DNA from: Streptomyces fumigatiscleroticus | Lineage (GTDB): Bacteria; Actinomycetota; Actinomycetes; Streptomycetales; Streptomycetaceae | Length of the DNA stretch: 64,000 bases | Assembly (NCBI RefSeq): GCF_014647975.1 | Contig: NZ_BMQF01000001.1 | Span: forward strand, 434,001 to 498,000 | Direction: 5' to 3' | Program-made: the position numbers and the translations under genes | Shown here: piece by piece, positions 40,674 to 48,154 of the stretch | Numbering within the stretch: position 1 is the first letter of the stretch | How the letters are laid out: the number at the start of each line of letters is the position of its first letter | The notes under the pieces: model-generated | Seen by the model: the letters and a program-made list of their open reading frames with translations, nothing else | The model's database searches: none | Told to the model about the DNA's origin: nothing

Positions 40674-41642
40674 TCAGGCCCCGCCGCGCTCCCCCGTCGC
40701 GGCGGGGCTTTCGTGTGCCTCCTCGGCGGGCCGGTCGGTGACGTCCAGGAAGATCTGCCCCGCCTCGGGGACGGTCCGGGCGATGGAACGCTTGATGCGC
40801 ACGCAGACCTCCTCCACCCGCTCGCTGTCCATGCCGGGCATCAGGTCGATGCGGGCGGCGACCAGGGTGGAGTCCAGGCCCGTCTTCATGGTGAACAGCG
40901 CCTCCACGCTGTCGATCTCGGGCTGGGCATCGAGCAGCGCCTTGATCCGGCCGCTGGCCTCCGGGTCGGCGGCCTCCCCGATCAGCTGGTCGCGGGCGTC
41001 GCGGCCCAGCCGGTAGGCCACGAAGACCAGCAGCGCGCCGATCGCGAGGGAGGCGCTCGCCTCCCACACGACCTGGCCGGTGACCATGTGCAGCACCATG
41101 CCGATCATGGCGAGGGTCACCCCCAGCACCGCCGTGCCGTCCTCGGCGACGACCGTGCGCAGGGCGGGGTCCCGCATGCCCTGCGTACCGCCCTGCCGCC
41201 GCACCTGGTGCAGCGCCCGCAGCAGCGACGCGCCCTCGGCGAGAAAGGCGACGCCGAGCACGATCAGCCCGGCCACATAGCCGCTGAGCTCCTCCTCGGC
41301 ACCGCTGTGCAGGGCCTCGACCCCCTGGAAGAAGGAGAAGCAGCCGCCCATGACGAAGATTCCGACGGCGGCGAGCAGCGACCAGAAGAACCGCTCCTTG
41401 CCGTAGCCGAAGGGATGGCGCGCGTCGGCGGGGCGGCGGCTGCGGCGCAGCGCGGCGAGGAGGAAGACCTCGTTCAGGCTGTCGGCCACGGAGTGCGCCG
41501 CCTCCGAGAGCAGGGCGGGCGAGGCGGCGACGAGCCCGCCGACGGCCTTGGCGACCGCGATCACCAGATTGGCCGCCAGGGCCACCAGTACGGTGACGCG
41601 TGTCCTGCGGTCCGACTTCTTCTCCGAGGCTGTCCCACTCAC
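40674..41642 (-). CDS. Cation diffusion facilitator family transporter
   Basis: This 322-aa membrane protein starts at GTG 41642. It has about six transmembrane helices between residues 15 and 220. The metal-binding pattern in helix 2 is SEAAHSVADS (H-x3-D). HPFGYGKERFFW follows helix 3, and EASASLAIGALLVF is in helix 6. The C-terminal ferredoxin-like domain (about 230-315, VEALFTMKTGLDSTLVAARIDL) is cytoplasmic. Such antiporters export Zn, Fe, Co or Mn in exchange for protons; metal choice cannot be told from sequence alone. Confidence 0.94.
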   Translation of the reverse strand: MSGTASEKKSDRRTRVTVLVALAANLVIAVAKAVGGLVAASPALLSEAAHSVADSLNEVFLLAALRRSRRPADARHPFGYGKERFFWSLLAAVGIFVMGGCFSFFQGVEALHSGAEEELSGYVAGLIVLGVAFLAEGASLLRALHQVRRQGGTQGMRDPALRTVVAEDGTAVLGVTLAMIGMVLHMVTGQVVWEASASLAIGALLVFVAYRLGRDARDQLIGEAADPEASGRIKALLDAQPEIDSVEALFTMKTGLDSTLVAARIDLMPGMDSERVEEVCVRIKRSIARTVPEAGQIFLDVTDRPAEEAHESPAATGERGGA

Positions 41643-41744
41643 GTTCGCCCATTTGCCCCCGCCCGCACCGATCACACCGTGGAGAGCGCGGAAATCGGGG
41701 AACGCGTCCACCAGGGCACTCGTACGGCAGACAGTGGAGGCACC

Positions 41745-42770
41745 ATGAGCGGTGACGCCGGAACGGCCGGCAACGGCGGGTACGGCCACAAGGCGTTCCA
41801 ACGGTCCCGGAGCCACTTCACGGACCGCATCACCGCCGACGGGCGGGACGGCTGGCCGGTGCAGGCGGGCCGCTACCGTCTGGTGGTGAGCCGCGCCTGC
41901 CCATGGGCGAGCAGAGCCCTGGTCTCCCGGCGGCTGCTCGGTCTGGAGGACGCGCTGTCCCTGGCCGTCGCCGACCCGGTCCAGGACGACCGCAGCTGGC
42001 GTTTCACCCTCGATCCGGACGGCCGCGACCCGGTGCTCGGCATCCGTCACCTCAGCGAGGCCTACGACCGGAGGGAGACGGGCTACCCGGGCGGGGTGAG
42101 CGTGCCGGCCATCGTCGACGTGCCCAGCGGGCAGCTGGTCACCAACGACTACCAGCGGATCACCCTGGATCTCGCCACCCAGTGGACGGCCCTGCACCGC
42201 CCGGGCGCGCCCGACCTCTATCCGCAGGCGCTGCGCGACGAGATCGACGAGGTGATGGCGGGCGTCTACGAGGACGTCAACAACGGCGTGTACCGGGCGG
42301 GTTTCGCCACGCACCAGGAGGAGTACGAGGCCGCCTGCACGGGCGTGTTCCGGCGTCTCGAAGCACTGACGGAGCGGCTCGCCCGGCAGCGCTATCTGGT
42401 CGGCGACACGATCACCGAGGCCGACATCCGCCTGTTCACCACACTGGTCCGCTTCGACGCCGTCTATCACGGGCACTTCAAGTGCAACCGCTGGAAGCTG
42501 GCGGAGAACGCGGTGCTCTGGGCCTACGTCCGTGATCTGTTCCAGACGCCGGGCTTCGGCGACACCGTCGACTTCGACCACATCAAGCGGCACTACTACC
42601 AGGTGCACACCGGCATCAACCCGACCCGCATCGTGCCCCTGGGCCCGGACCTGTCCGGCTGGCTGACGCCCCATCACCGGCAGGAGCTGGGCGGCCGGCC
42701 GTTCGGCGACGGGACACCGCCGGGGCCGGTCCCCTCGGGGGAGGAGGTCCCGGCGCGGGGCCGCCCCTGA
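41745..42770 (+). CDS. Glutathionyl-hydroquinone reductase-like (GST omega/ECM4-like)
   Basis: A 341-aa GST-fold protein: thioredoxin-like domain with the active-site Cys in VSRACPWASRALVSRRLLGL, then the all-helical C-terminal domain (YLVGDTITEADIRLFTTLVRFDAVYHGHFKCN, the ECM4 signature). Enzymes of this group reduce glutathionyl-hydroquinones. Actinomycetes use mycothiol and not glutathione, so the donor here is probably a mycothiol conjugate or differs altogether. ATG 41745 follows GTGGAGGC. It diverges from the CDF transporter gene. Confidence 0.92.
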   Translation: MSGDAGTAGNGGYGHKAFQRSRSHFTDRITADGRDGWPVQAGRYRLVVSRACPWASRALVSRRLLGLEDALSLAVADPVQDDRSWRFTLDPDGRDPVLGIRHLSEAYDRRETGYPGGVSVPAIVDVPSGQLVTNDYQRITLDLATQWTALHRPGAPDLYPQALRDEIDEVMAGVYEDVNNGVYRAGFATHQEEYEAACTGVFRRLEALTERLARQRYLVGDTITEADIRLFTTLVRFDAVYHGHFKCNRWKLAENAVLWAYVRDLFQTPGFGDTVDFDHIKRHYYQVHTGINPTRIVPLGPDLSGWLTPHHRQELGGRPFGDGTPPGPVPSGEEVPARGRP

Positions 42771-42820
42771 CCGTCCACCACCCGTCCGATGTCCCATCGG
42801 CTCACCGCAAGGAGATCCAC

Positions 42821-43117
42821 GTGGCCAAGAAGAAGAAACTGCCTCTCGTCTACCAGCCGCTCGGGTTCGCGCTGAGCTGGGCGGGCGGCGCGCTGGCGGG
42901 CCTGGCCTTCCGCAAGGCGTGGAAGGCGGTCCGGCACGAGGACGACGCGCCCGACGCGCTGGACCCGGACCGCGGCTGGGGCGAGATCCTGGCGGCCGCC
43001 GCGGTGCAGGGCGCCATCTTCGCCGTGGTGCGCAGCGCCGTGGACCGCACCGGTGCCAAGGCCATCGAGCGCTCGACCGGAGTCTGGCCGGTCAAGGACG
43101 AGGGCGGCCGGGACTGA
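42821..43117 (+). CDS. DUF4235 small membrane protein
   Basis: This 98-aa protein starts at GTG 42821 with an AAGGAGATCC site. A basic start AKKKKLPLVYQP precedes a hydrophobic segment GFALSWAGGALAGLAF, and a second weak hydrophobic segment AAAAVQGAIFAVVRSAVDR lies at about 57-76. The block KAWKAVR followed by an acidic linker and EILAAAAVQGAIFA is that of DUF4235, common in actinomycetes. Function is unknown. It lies 50 bp after the reductase gene and may be co-transcribed. Confidence 0.88.
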   Translation: MAKKKKLPLVYQPLGFALSWAGGALAGLAFRKAWKAVRHEDDAPDALDPDRGWGEILAAAAVQGAIFAVVRSAVDRTGAKAIERSTGVWPVKDEGGRD

Positions 43118-43131
43118 GCACCGCACCGCGG

Positions 43132-43166
43132 GGCCCCGTTCCCGGCCGCACGCCGGGAACGGGGCC
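43132..43166 (+). terminator. Strong hairpin terminator
   Basis: Perfect 15-bp arms GGCCCCGTTCCCGGC and GCCGGGAACGGGGCC with a 5-nt loop, 14 bp after the DUF4235 stop. No T tract follows. It can also serve the convergent VOC gene at 43223. Confidence 0.87.
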
Positions 43167-43222
43167 TCGGTCGTTCACCGCCCGCTCCGGAACGCGCACC
43201 GGAGCGGACACCCCGCCGGGCG

Positions 43223-43615
43223 TCAGCCCTGTTTCGGCGCCGTCGGGGGAACACGGCGCAGGGTGAAGGAGTGGCCCGCCGGATCCGCGAAGCCGCGCTC
43301 CTCGTACACACCGGCCGGGTCACCGGCCTCGACCGGGCGCCCGCCGAGCCCGACCACCCGGCGCTCGGCCTCGTCCAGGTCCTCGGCCACGAAGTCCAGA
43401 TGGACCTGGAGCGAGTTCTCCGGGCGGGGCCAGCTCGGCGGGGTGGCGTTGACGTCGCGGCGGAAGGCCATGCGGAAGCCGTCGGCGCCCCGGATCTCCA
43501 CCCGGTTGGCCGCGACGTCCGTCTCCTCGGCCCCCAGTAACTGCTTGTAGAACTCGGCCAGTTTCTCGGGCTCGGCGCAGTCGAGCACCACGACGCCCGC
43601 TTTCACCGGTGCCAT
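43223..43615 (-). CDS. VOC (glyoxalase-like) family protein
   Basis: A 130-aa protein made of two beta-alpha-beta-beta-beta modules of the vicinal oxygen chelate fold. VVVLDCAEPEKLAEFYKQLLGAEE begins module 1. VHLDFVAEDLDEAERRVVGLGG and the C-terminal YEERGFADPAGHSFTLRRVP form module 2. Possible metal ligands are the Asp/Glu and His residues in VHLDF and DPAGH. Members include dioxygenases, isomerases and antibiotic-binding proteins; function is not assigned. Confidence 0.9.
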   Translation of the reverse strand: MAPVKAGVVVLDCAEPEKLAEFYKQLLGAEETDVAANRVEIRGADGFRMAFRRDVNATPPSWPRPENSLQVHLDFVAEDLDEAERRVVGLGGRPVEAGDPAGVYEERGFADPAGHSFTLRRVPPTAPKQG

Positions 43616-43694
43616 GTCTCCTCCGAAGGGTCCGGGGCGCGGGACGGTCGTGCCCCGCCGCCCTGTACCTTGCGGATATCCCGGCCCGGCCGAA

Positions 43695-44159
43695 TCAGTC
43701 GGCCGGCAGCCAGCGCCCGTCGCGCATCAGCTCCGACCCGGCCGGCCGCTCGGCGTCGCGCCAGGCCCGCACCCGCCGCGGGGTGACGCGGACGTAGTGG
43801 TGGCGCTCGGCGAGCCGGCGCGGGTCGAACCCGGTCCTGGCCGCGAACAGCTCCGCGTCCTCCTCGGGCAGGTCGGCGGGGTCCAGCGTCCGCACGGTGC
43901 CCTCGACGAGCACGACGTCCCGCGGCTCGCCGATCCCGACGCACACCCGGCCGGCCGACGCCAGGTTCCGGCCGGCCGGTCCGGCGGCGGGCGTGGCGAA
44001 CAGCAGACAACTGCCGTTCCAGAGGAAGGACAGCGGGACGAGGTACGGGGTGCCCGGCTCGCCGTCCGCGGTGGCGACCCAGGCGGCGGCGTCGTGCTCC
44101 AGCCGGTGCAGCGTGTCCTGCCTGCGCTGTGCGGCGGTGCGTACGGGGGGCGTGATCAT
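43695..44159 (-). CDS. Pyridoxamine 5'-phosphate oxidase-family (split-barrel) protein
   Basis: This 154-aa protein starts at ATG 44159. Its beta barrel shows DAAAWVATADGEPGTPYLVPLSFLWNGSCLLFATPA and VCVGIGEPRDVVLVEGTVRTL, as in FMN- or F420-binding members of the PNPOx-like superfamily. The C-terminal HHYVRVTPRRVRAWR is frequent in Streptomyces members. The cofactor is not decidable. It lies 79 bp upstream of the VOC gene on the same strand, so joint transcription is possible. Confidence 0.87.
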   Translation of the reverse strand: MITPPVRTAAQRRQDTLHRLEHDAAAWVATADGEPGTPYLVPLSFLWNGSCLLFATPAAGPAGRNLASAGRVCVGIGEPRDVVLVEGTVRTLDPADLPEEDAELFAARTGFDPRRLAERHHYVRVTPRRVRAWRDAERPAGSELMRDGRWLPAD

Positions 44160-44321
44160 CGGCGTACGGCCTCCTGACGGGGCGCGGTGGGCGAATGATC
44201 CCAGTGTGGCCCCAGGGTCCGCCGCCCGTGGCGGAAGCGGCGCCGGAGCGCGCCGGAAACGACGGAGTATACGCAGCTCACGAGGCATGATCAGTAACAC
44301 ACGTCACGGCCGGGCCACGGT

Positions 44322-44334
44322 GTAGATCATCTAC
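44322..44334 (+). promoter_or_regulatory. Short palindrome upstream of the terpene synthase gene
   Basis: GTAGAT-C-ATCTAC is a perfect 6+1+6 inverted repeat about 140 bp before the terpene synthase start. The 313-bp gap (44160-44472) between the divergent genes holds no recognisable gene. This repeat is the only distinct symmetrical element seen. A regulator site is possible. Confidence 0.35.
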
Positions 44335-44472
44335 GCGCTGGGCAGCCTCGGATGGCTTCGCGGTACAACTACCGCGCCGCGAGGCCGAGTTCGCAGGCGC
44401 GGACGGCCGTCATGACCGCCCGCGCGCAGGAGTTGGGGGGACTTCAGCGTTCCGTCTCCCGAAAGGAAGCGC

Positions 44473-45504
44473 ATGCCTCAGGACGTCCGGTTCGACCTGC
44501 CCTTCGACACCCCCGTCAGCGAGCATCTGGAGTACGCCCGTAAGCGCCATCTGCGCTGGGTGCGCGACCGGGGGCTGGTCCGCAGCGAGGCCGGGTTCGA
44601 CGAGTACCGGTCGTGGGACCTGCCCGGGGCCGCGGCCCGCACCTACCCGTACGCCTCGGCCGAGGACCTGGTCGTCCTGATGAACTGGTTCTCCCTCGCC
44701 TTTCTCTTCGACGACCAGTTCGACGCCGCGCGGCCGGACCGCGCGGACCGGATAGCCGAGGTCGCCGGGGAGCTGATCGTCACTCCCCTGCGGCCCGCGG
44801 GCACACCGCCCCGGGTGGTCTGCCCGATCACCCTGGCCTGGGCGGAGGTGTGGGAGCATCTCTCGGCCGGCATGTCCCTGACCTGGCAGTCCCGGTTCGC
44901 CGCGTCCTGGGGGCGGTTCCTCGTGGCGCACTGCGAGGAGGTCGACCTGGCGGCCCGGGGCCTGGCCGGGACGCTGGGGCCGCGGGAGTACGCCGCGTTC
45001 CGGCGCCGTACGGTCGGCATCCACCACAGCATCGACGCGGGCGAGCGCAGCCGCGGCTTCGAGGTGCCGCCGCAGGCGATGGCGCATCCCCTGATGGAAC
45101 GGATGCGGGACCTGGCCGCGGACACCATCGGCTTCATGAACGACATCCACTCCTTCGAGCGCGAGCGGCGCCGCGGCGACGGGCACAACCTGATCGCCGT
45201 ACTGCACCGGGAGCGGGGCTGCTCGTGGCAGGAGGCCGCCGACGAGGCGTACCGCATGACGACCGACCGCCTCGGCGAGTATCTGGAGCTGGAGGCGCGG
45301 GTGCCGCGGATGTGCGACGAACTCGGCCTGGACGAGCGGGAACGGGCCGAGGTCGGCATGGGCGTGGAGGCCATCCGGCACTGGATCAACGGCAACTACG
45401 AGTGGGCGCTGACCACGGGCCGCTACGCGGCGGCCAAGGAGGGCCCGGTGGCCACGGCCGAGCTGGCCGGCCGGGGCTCGGTGGACGACCTGCTGACGGT
45501 CTGA
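44473..45504 (+). CDS. Class I terpene synthase
   Basis: A 343-aa bacterial terpene cyclase. The first Mg-binding motif is DDQFD (Asp80, Asp81, Asp84). The NSE triad is complete in NDIHSFERE (Asn223, Ser227, Glu231). RSRGF supplies the diphosphate-sensing Arg region, and the C-terminal WINGNYEWALTTGRY contains the conserved RY-type pair. The size and motifs fit sesquiterpene or related cyclases; the product cannot be predicted. GAAAGGAAGC precedes ATG 44473. It is convergent with the conservon whose last gene is a P450, so the terpene could be a substrate of that P450. This is an inference. Confidence 0.95.
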   Translation: MPQDVRFDLPFDTPVSEHLEYARKRHLRWVRDRGLVRSEAGFDEYRSWDLPGAAARTYPYASAEDLVVLMNWFSLAFLFDDQFDAARPDRADRIAEVAGELIVTPLRPAGTPPRVVCPITLAWAEVWEHLSAGMSLTWQSRFAASWGRFLVAHCEEVDLAARGLAGTLGPREYAAFRRRTVGIHHSIDAGERSRGFEVPPQAMAHPLMERMRDLAADTIGFMNDIHSFERERRRGDGHNLIAVLHRERGCSWQEAADEAYRMTTDRLGEYLELEARVPRMCDELGLDERERAEVGMGVEAIRHWINGNYEWALTTGRYAAAKEGPVATAELAGRGSVDDLLTV

Positions 45505-45510
45505 GACACG

Positions 45511-45540
45511 GGGGGCGCCGCCCGGCCGGACGGCGCCCCC
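45511..45540. terminator. Bidirectional terminator hairpin
   Basis: Perfect 10-bp arms GGGGGCGCCG and CGGCGCCCCC enclose a 10-nt loop (45521-45530). The hairpin is 6 bp from the terpene synthase stop and 12 bp from the convergent P450 stop, so it serves both transcripts. Confidence 0.85.
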
Positions 45541-45552
45541 GCACCACCCCGT

Positions 45553-46788
45553 CTAGACGGGGAACTCCACCGGCAGGCTGTCCAGCCGGGACTCCCAGGT
45601 GGAGGCCGTCGAGGTGAGCTCCTCGGGCGGTACGGCCAGCCTGAGGCCCGGCAGCCGGTGCAGCAGGACGTCGACCGCCGTCTCGATGATGGCCTGGCCG
45701 ATGTTCTGGCCGGGGCACTCGTGCGGGCCGGCGCTGAACGCCAGGTGCGACTGGTTGCCCTGGACGGAGATCCCGGCGTCCGGGCGGATCTCGGGGTCGG
45801 CGTTCCCGGCCGCCAGACCGAGCACCAGCAGGTCGCCCTCCTTGACCGGGCAGCCGCCCAGTTCCAGGTCGGCGGTGGCGAACCGCCCCGGCAGCACGGC
45901 CAGCGGCGGGGCGTTCCACATCACCTCCTCCACGACGGCGGAGAGGTTCAGCTGGCCGCTCACCAGCCCGGACATCCAGGACGTCTCGGTGAGCATCAGC
46001 TGGAGCGCCCGGGCCAGCAGATTGCTGGTCATGGTGTGGGCGGTGATCAGCACCAGACGCAGATGGTTGACGATCTCGTCCTCGTCGAGACCGGCGTGGT
46101 GTTCGAGCAGCCCACTGGTGAAGTCCGAGCCCGGTTCCTCGCGCTTGCGGGCGGCGAGTTCGCCGAGGATCCGCATGATGCGCTCGTTGTGCGCCAGGGC
46201 GTCCGCGCCGCCCTTGATCACCAGATTGCTGGACTCGGCCAGGGTGCGCCCCTCCCCCTCGGCGAGCCCGAAGACCCGGGTGAGGACCAGCATCGGCAGA
46301 TACTCCGCGAAGTCGGTCACCAGGTCGGCGCGGCCCTCGCCGGCGAAGGCGTCGATCTGCTTGTGCGCGAAGTGCGTGGCGTGCCGGCGGATGCCGCGGC
46401 CCGCCACGGCGTGCAGGTTGTCGGTGACCGCCGCGCGCAGCCGGCGGTGCGGCTCACCGTCCTGCGAGACGCAGTCGGGACGCCAGCCCACCATCTGCAT
46501 CAGCGGCGAGGTGTCCTCCACCTGGCCCTCCCGCCAGTCCCGCCAGATCCGGGAGTCGCGGCTGAACTGCATGGGGTTGTCCAGCACCCGCCGGTTCTCG
46601 CGGTAGCCGAGCACCAGCCAGGCGGGTACGTCCCCCTCCAGCACGACCGGGGCGACGGAACCGTACTCCTCGCGCAGCCGGGCGTAGATGCCGTGCGGGT
46701 CGGTCGCCGCCTCGGGGCCGTACAGCCGGGTCACGCCCTCGCCGTGGGCGACGGGGCAGCCGGTGCCGGGTGCGGGCTGGTCGTTCAT
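45553..46788 (-). CDS. cvnE: Conservon cytochrome P450 (CYP157-like, lacks ExxR)
   Basis: A 411-aa P450 and last gene of the conservon; its ATG overlaps the GTPase stop. The haem ligand is Cys358 in FSAGPHECPGQN. Two otherwise conserved motifs are altered: the K-helix reads E288-V-M-W291 where ExxR is normal, and the I-helix has LITAHTMTSN with no AGxxT pair. Loss of the ExxR arginine is the hallmark of the CYP157 family described from Streptomyces. It may be catalytically unusual or have a binding role in the conservon complex. The adjacent terpene synthase is convergent. Confidence 0.93.
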   Translation of the reverse strand: MNDQPAPGTGCPVAHGEGVTRLYGPEAATDPHGIYARLREEYGSVAPVVLEGDVPAWLVLGYRENRRVLDNPMQFSRDSRIWRDWREGQVEDTSPLMQMVGWRPDCVSQDGEPHRRLRAAVTDNLHAVAGRGIRRHATHFAHKQIDAFAGEGRADLVTDFAEYLPMLVLTRVFGLAEGEGRTLAESSNLVIKGGADALAHNERIMRILGELAARKREEPGSDFTSGLLEHHAGLDEDEIVNHLRLVLITAHTMTSNLLARALQLMLTETSWMSGLVSGQLNLSAVVEEVMWNAPPLAVLPGRFATADLELGGCPVKEGDLLVLGLAAGNADPEIRPDAGISVQGNQSHLAFSAGPHECPGQNIGQAIIETAVDVLLHRLPGLRLAVPPEELTSTASTWESRLDSLPVEFPV

Positions 46789-47390
46789 CGGGGCTCCAGG
46801 GCGACGGCCGGGCGTTCCTTCAGGTGACGGATGAGGGCGACGAGCACGTCGCGGCTGGAGGACCGGTCTCGGGCGTCGAAGGCCACGACCGGGGTGTGCG
46901 GGGGGATGTCCAGGGCGTCCCGGATCTCCTCGACGGGATGGTCGCGGGAGTCGGGGAAGACGTTGAGCGCGATGACGAAGGGGACCTGCTGCCGCTCCAT
47001 CTCCTCGATGGCCCGGAAGCTGGAGGCCAGGCGCCGGGTGTCCACCAGGACGACCGCGCCGAGGGCGCCCTTGAACAGGCCGTTCCACAGGAACCAGAAC
47101 CGTTCCTGGCCCGGCGTGCCGAACAGGTACAGCGTCAGCGTGTCATTGAGGCTGATCTTGCCGAAGTCCAGGCTGACGGTGGTCTGCGTCTTGTCGGCGA
47201 CCCCGATGAGGTCGTCGACGCCGGCGCTGGCCTGGGTGAGGGTCTCCTCGGTGGTGAGCGGCCGGATGTCGCTGACCGAGCGGACCATGGTGGTCTTGCC
47301 GGTGCCGAAACCGCCGGCGATCATCACCTTCACCGAGCGGGTCCGGCCGGCCGCCGGCCGCCCGGGCCGGTCAAAGCCTTTCGAGTCCAC
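46785..47390 (-). CDS. cvnD: Conservon GTP-binding protein CvnD
   Basis: A 201-aa small GTPase of the MglA/Ras-like type. The P-loop is GGFGTGKTTMVRS, switch II is FGTPGQERFWF (DxxGQ-like with G-T-P-G-Q), and a weak G4 box is ALNVFPD in place of NKxD. GTG 47390 lies within the end of cvnC (20-bp overlap), as usual in this operon. It cycles between GTP and GDP forms under control of the roadblock protein CvnB and the sensor CvnA at the membrane. Confidence 0.94.
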   Translation of the reverse strand: MDSKGFDRPGRPAAGRTRSVKVMIAGGFGTGKTTMVRSVSDIRPLTTEETLTQASAGVDDLIGVADKTQTTVSLDFGKISLNDTLTLYLFGTPGQERFWFLWNGLFKGALGAVVLVDTRRLASSFRAIEEMERQQVPFVIALNVFPDSRDHPVEEIRDALDIPPHTPVVAFDARDRSSSRDVLVALIRHLKERPAVALEPR

Positions 47391-47742
47391 TGAGTACCTC
47401 CTCAAGGAGCGCGAGGTCGGCCCCGCGGCCGGCGTCGTGTGCCGGGATCGGGTCACGGGCTTCGATGCGGCCCGCGTCCAGCAGGTCCGACAACAGCACC
47501 GCGAGGATGTTGAAGGGCAGCCCGAGATGGGCGCCGAGTTCGGCCACCGACAGCGGATCGCGGCAACGCCTGAGGATCTCCGCGTGCTCGTGCTGCATGC
47601 CCGGTAAGGGGGTGGCCCGGGAGACGACGAGAGTCGCCACGTCGAGGCTGGACGCCGCACCGCCCGGTCCGCTGCGCCCCTGGGTCAGGACGTAGTAGCG
47701 CTCCAGGCCCTGGGGCTCCGTCGGCCGGCGGGGGACACTCAT
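47371..47742 (-). CDS. cvnC: Conservon DUF742 protein CvnC
   Basis: This 123-aa protein has the DUF742 pattern: RYYVLTQGRS near the N-terminus, LVVSRA, then a winged-helix-like ILRRCRDPLSVAELGAHLGLPFNILAVLLSDLLDAGRI. The ATG 47742 overlaps the cvnB stop (ATGA). It is the third component of the conservon complex; the helix-turn-helix-like half may bind partners or DNA. Confidence 0.94.
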   Translation of the reverse strand: MSVPRRPTEPQGLERYYVLTQGRSGPGGAASSLDVATLVVSRATPLPGMQHEHAEILRRCRDPLSVAELGAHLGLPFNILAVLLSDLLDAGRIEARDPIPAHDAGRGADLALLEEVLSGLERL

Positions 47743-48149
47743 CCAGAGTGCTCCTCCAGGCGCGGAGTGGTGCCCAGGAGCTCGCCCATCCTGCGGGCCA
47801 GGTCCCTCATCTGGTGTCCGAGCAGGCCCTGGTCCAGGCCCTCGCGGGCCAGGACCCCGAGATAGGTCTCCACACCGGCCCGGACGACGAAGAGATGGCC
47901 GCCGTCGACCTCGATCATCGCCAGCCTGAGCTGCCCCGCGTGCTGCGGGAACTGCTCGGCGACCGGCTGGGCCAGCGCCTGGAGGCCCGCCACCACGGCC
48001 GCGAAGCGGTCCACGTCGTCGGGGTCCTCGGCGCCGTAGGAGGTGATGGCCTTGCCGTCGCTGGAGGCCACCAGGGCGAAGCGGATCTCCTGGATGCTCT
48101 CCACCAGGTCGCGGAGCGCCCAGCTCACGTCGGTTCCCTGTTGCGTCAT
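47739..48149 (-). CDS. cvnB: Conservon roadblock/LC7 protein CvnB
   Basis: A 136-aa roadblock/LC7-domain protein (MglB-like). The VSWALRDLVESIQEIRFALVASSDGKAI start and GHLFVVRAGVETYLGVLAR strand are characteristic. It acts as the GTPase-activating partner of CvnD, probably as a dimer on the membrane-bound CvnA. It starts 5 bp after the cvnA stop. Confidence 0.95.
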   Translation of the reverse strand: MTQQGTDVSWALRDLVESIQEIRFALVASSDGKAITSYGAEDPDDVDRFAAVVAGLQALAQPVAEQFPQHAGQLRLAMIEVDGGHLFVVRAGVETYLGVLAREGLDQGLLGHQMRDLARRMGELLGTTPRLEEHSG

Positions 48150-48154
48150 GTGGA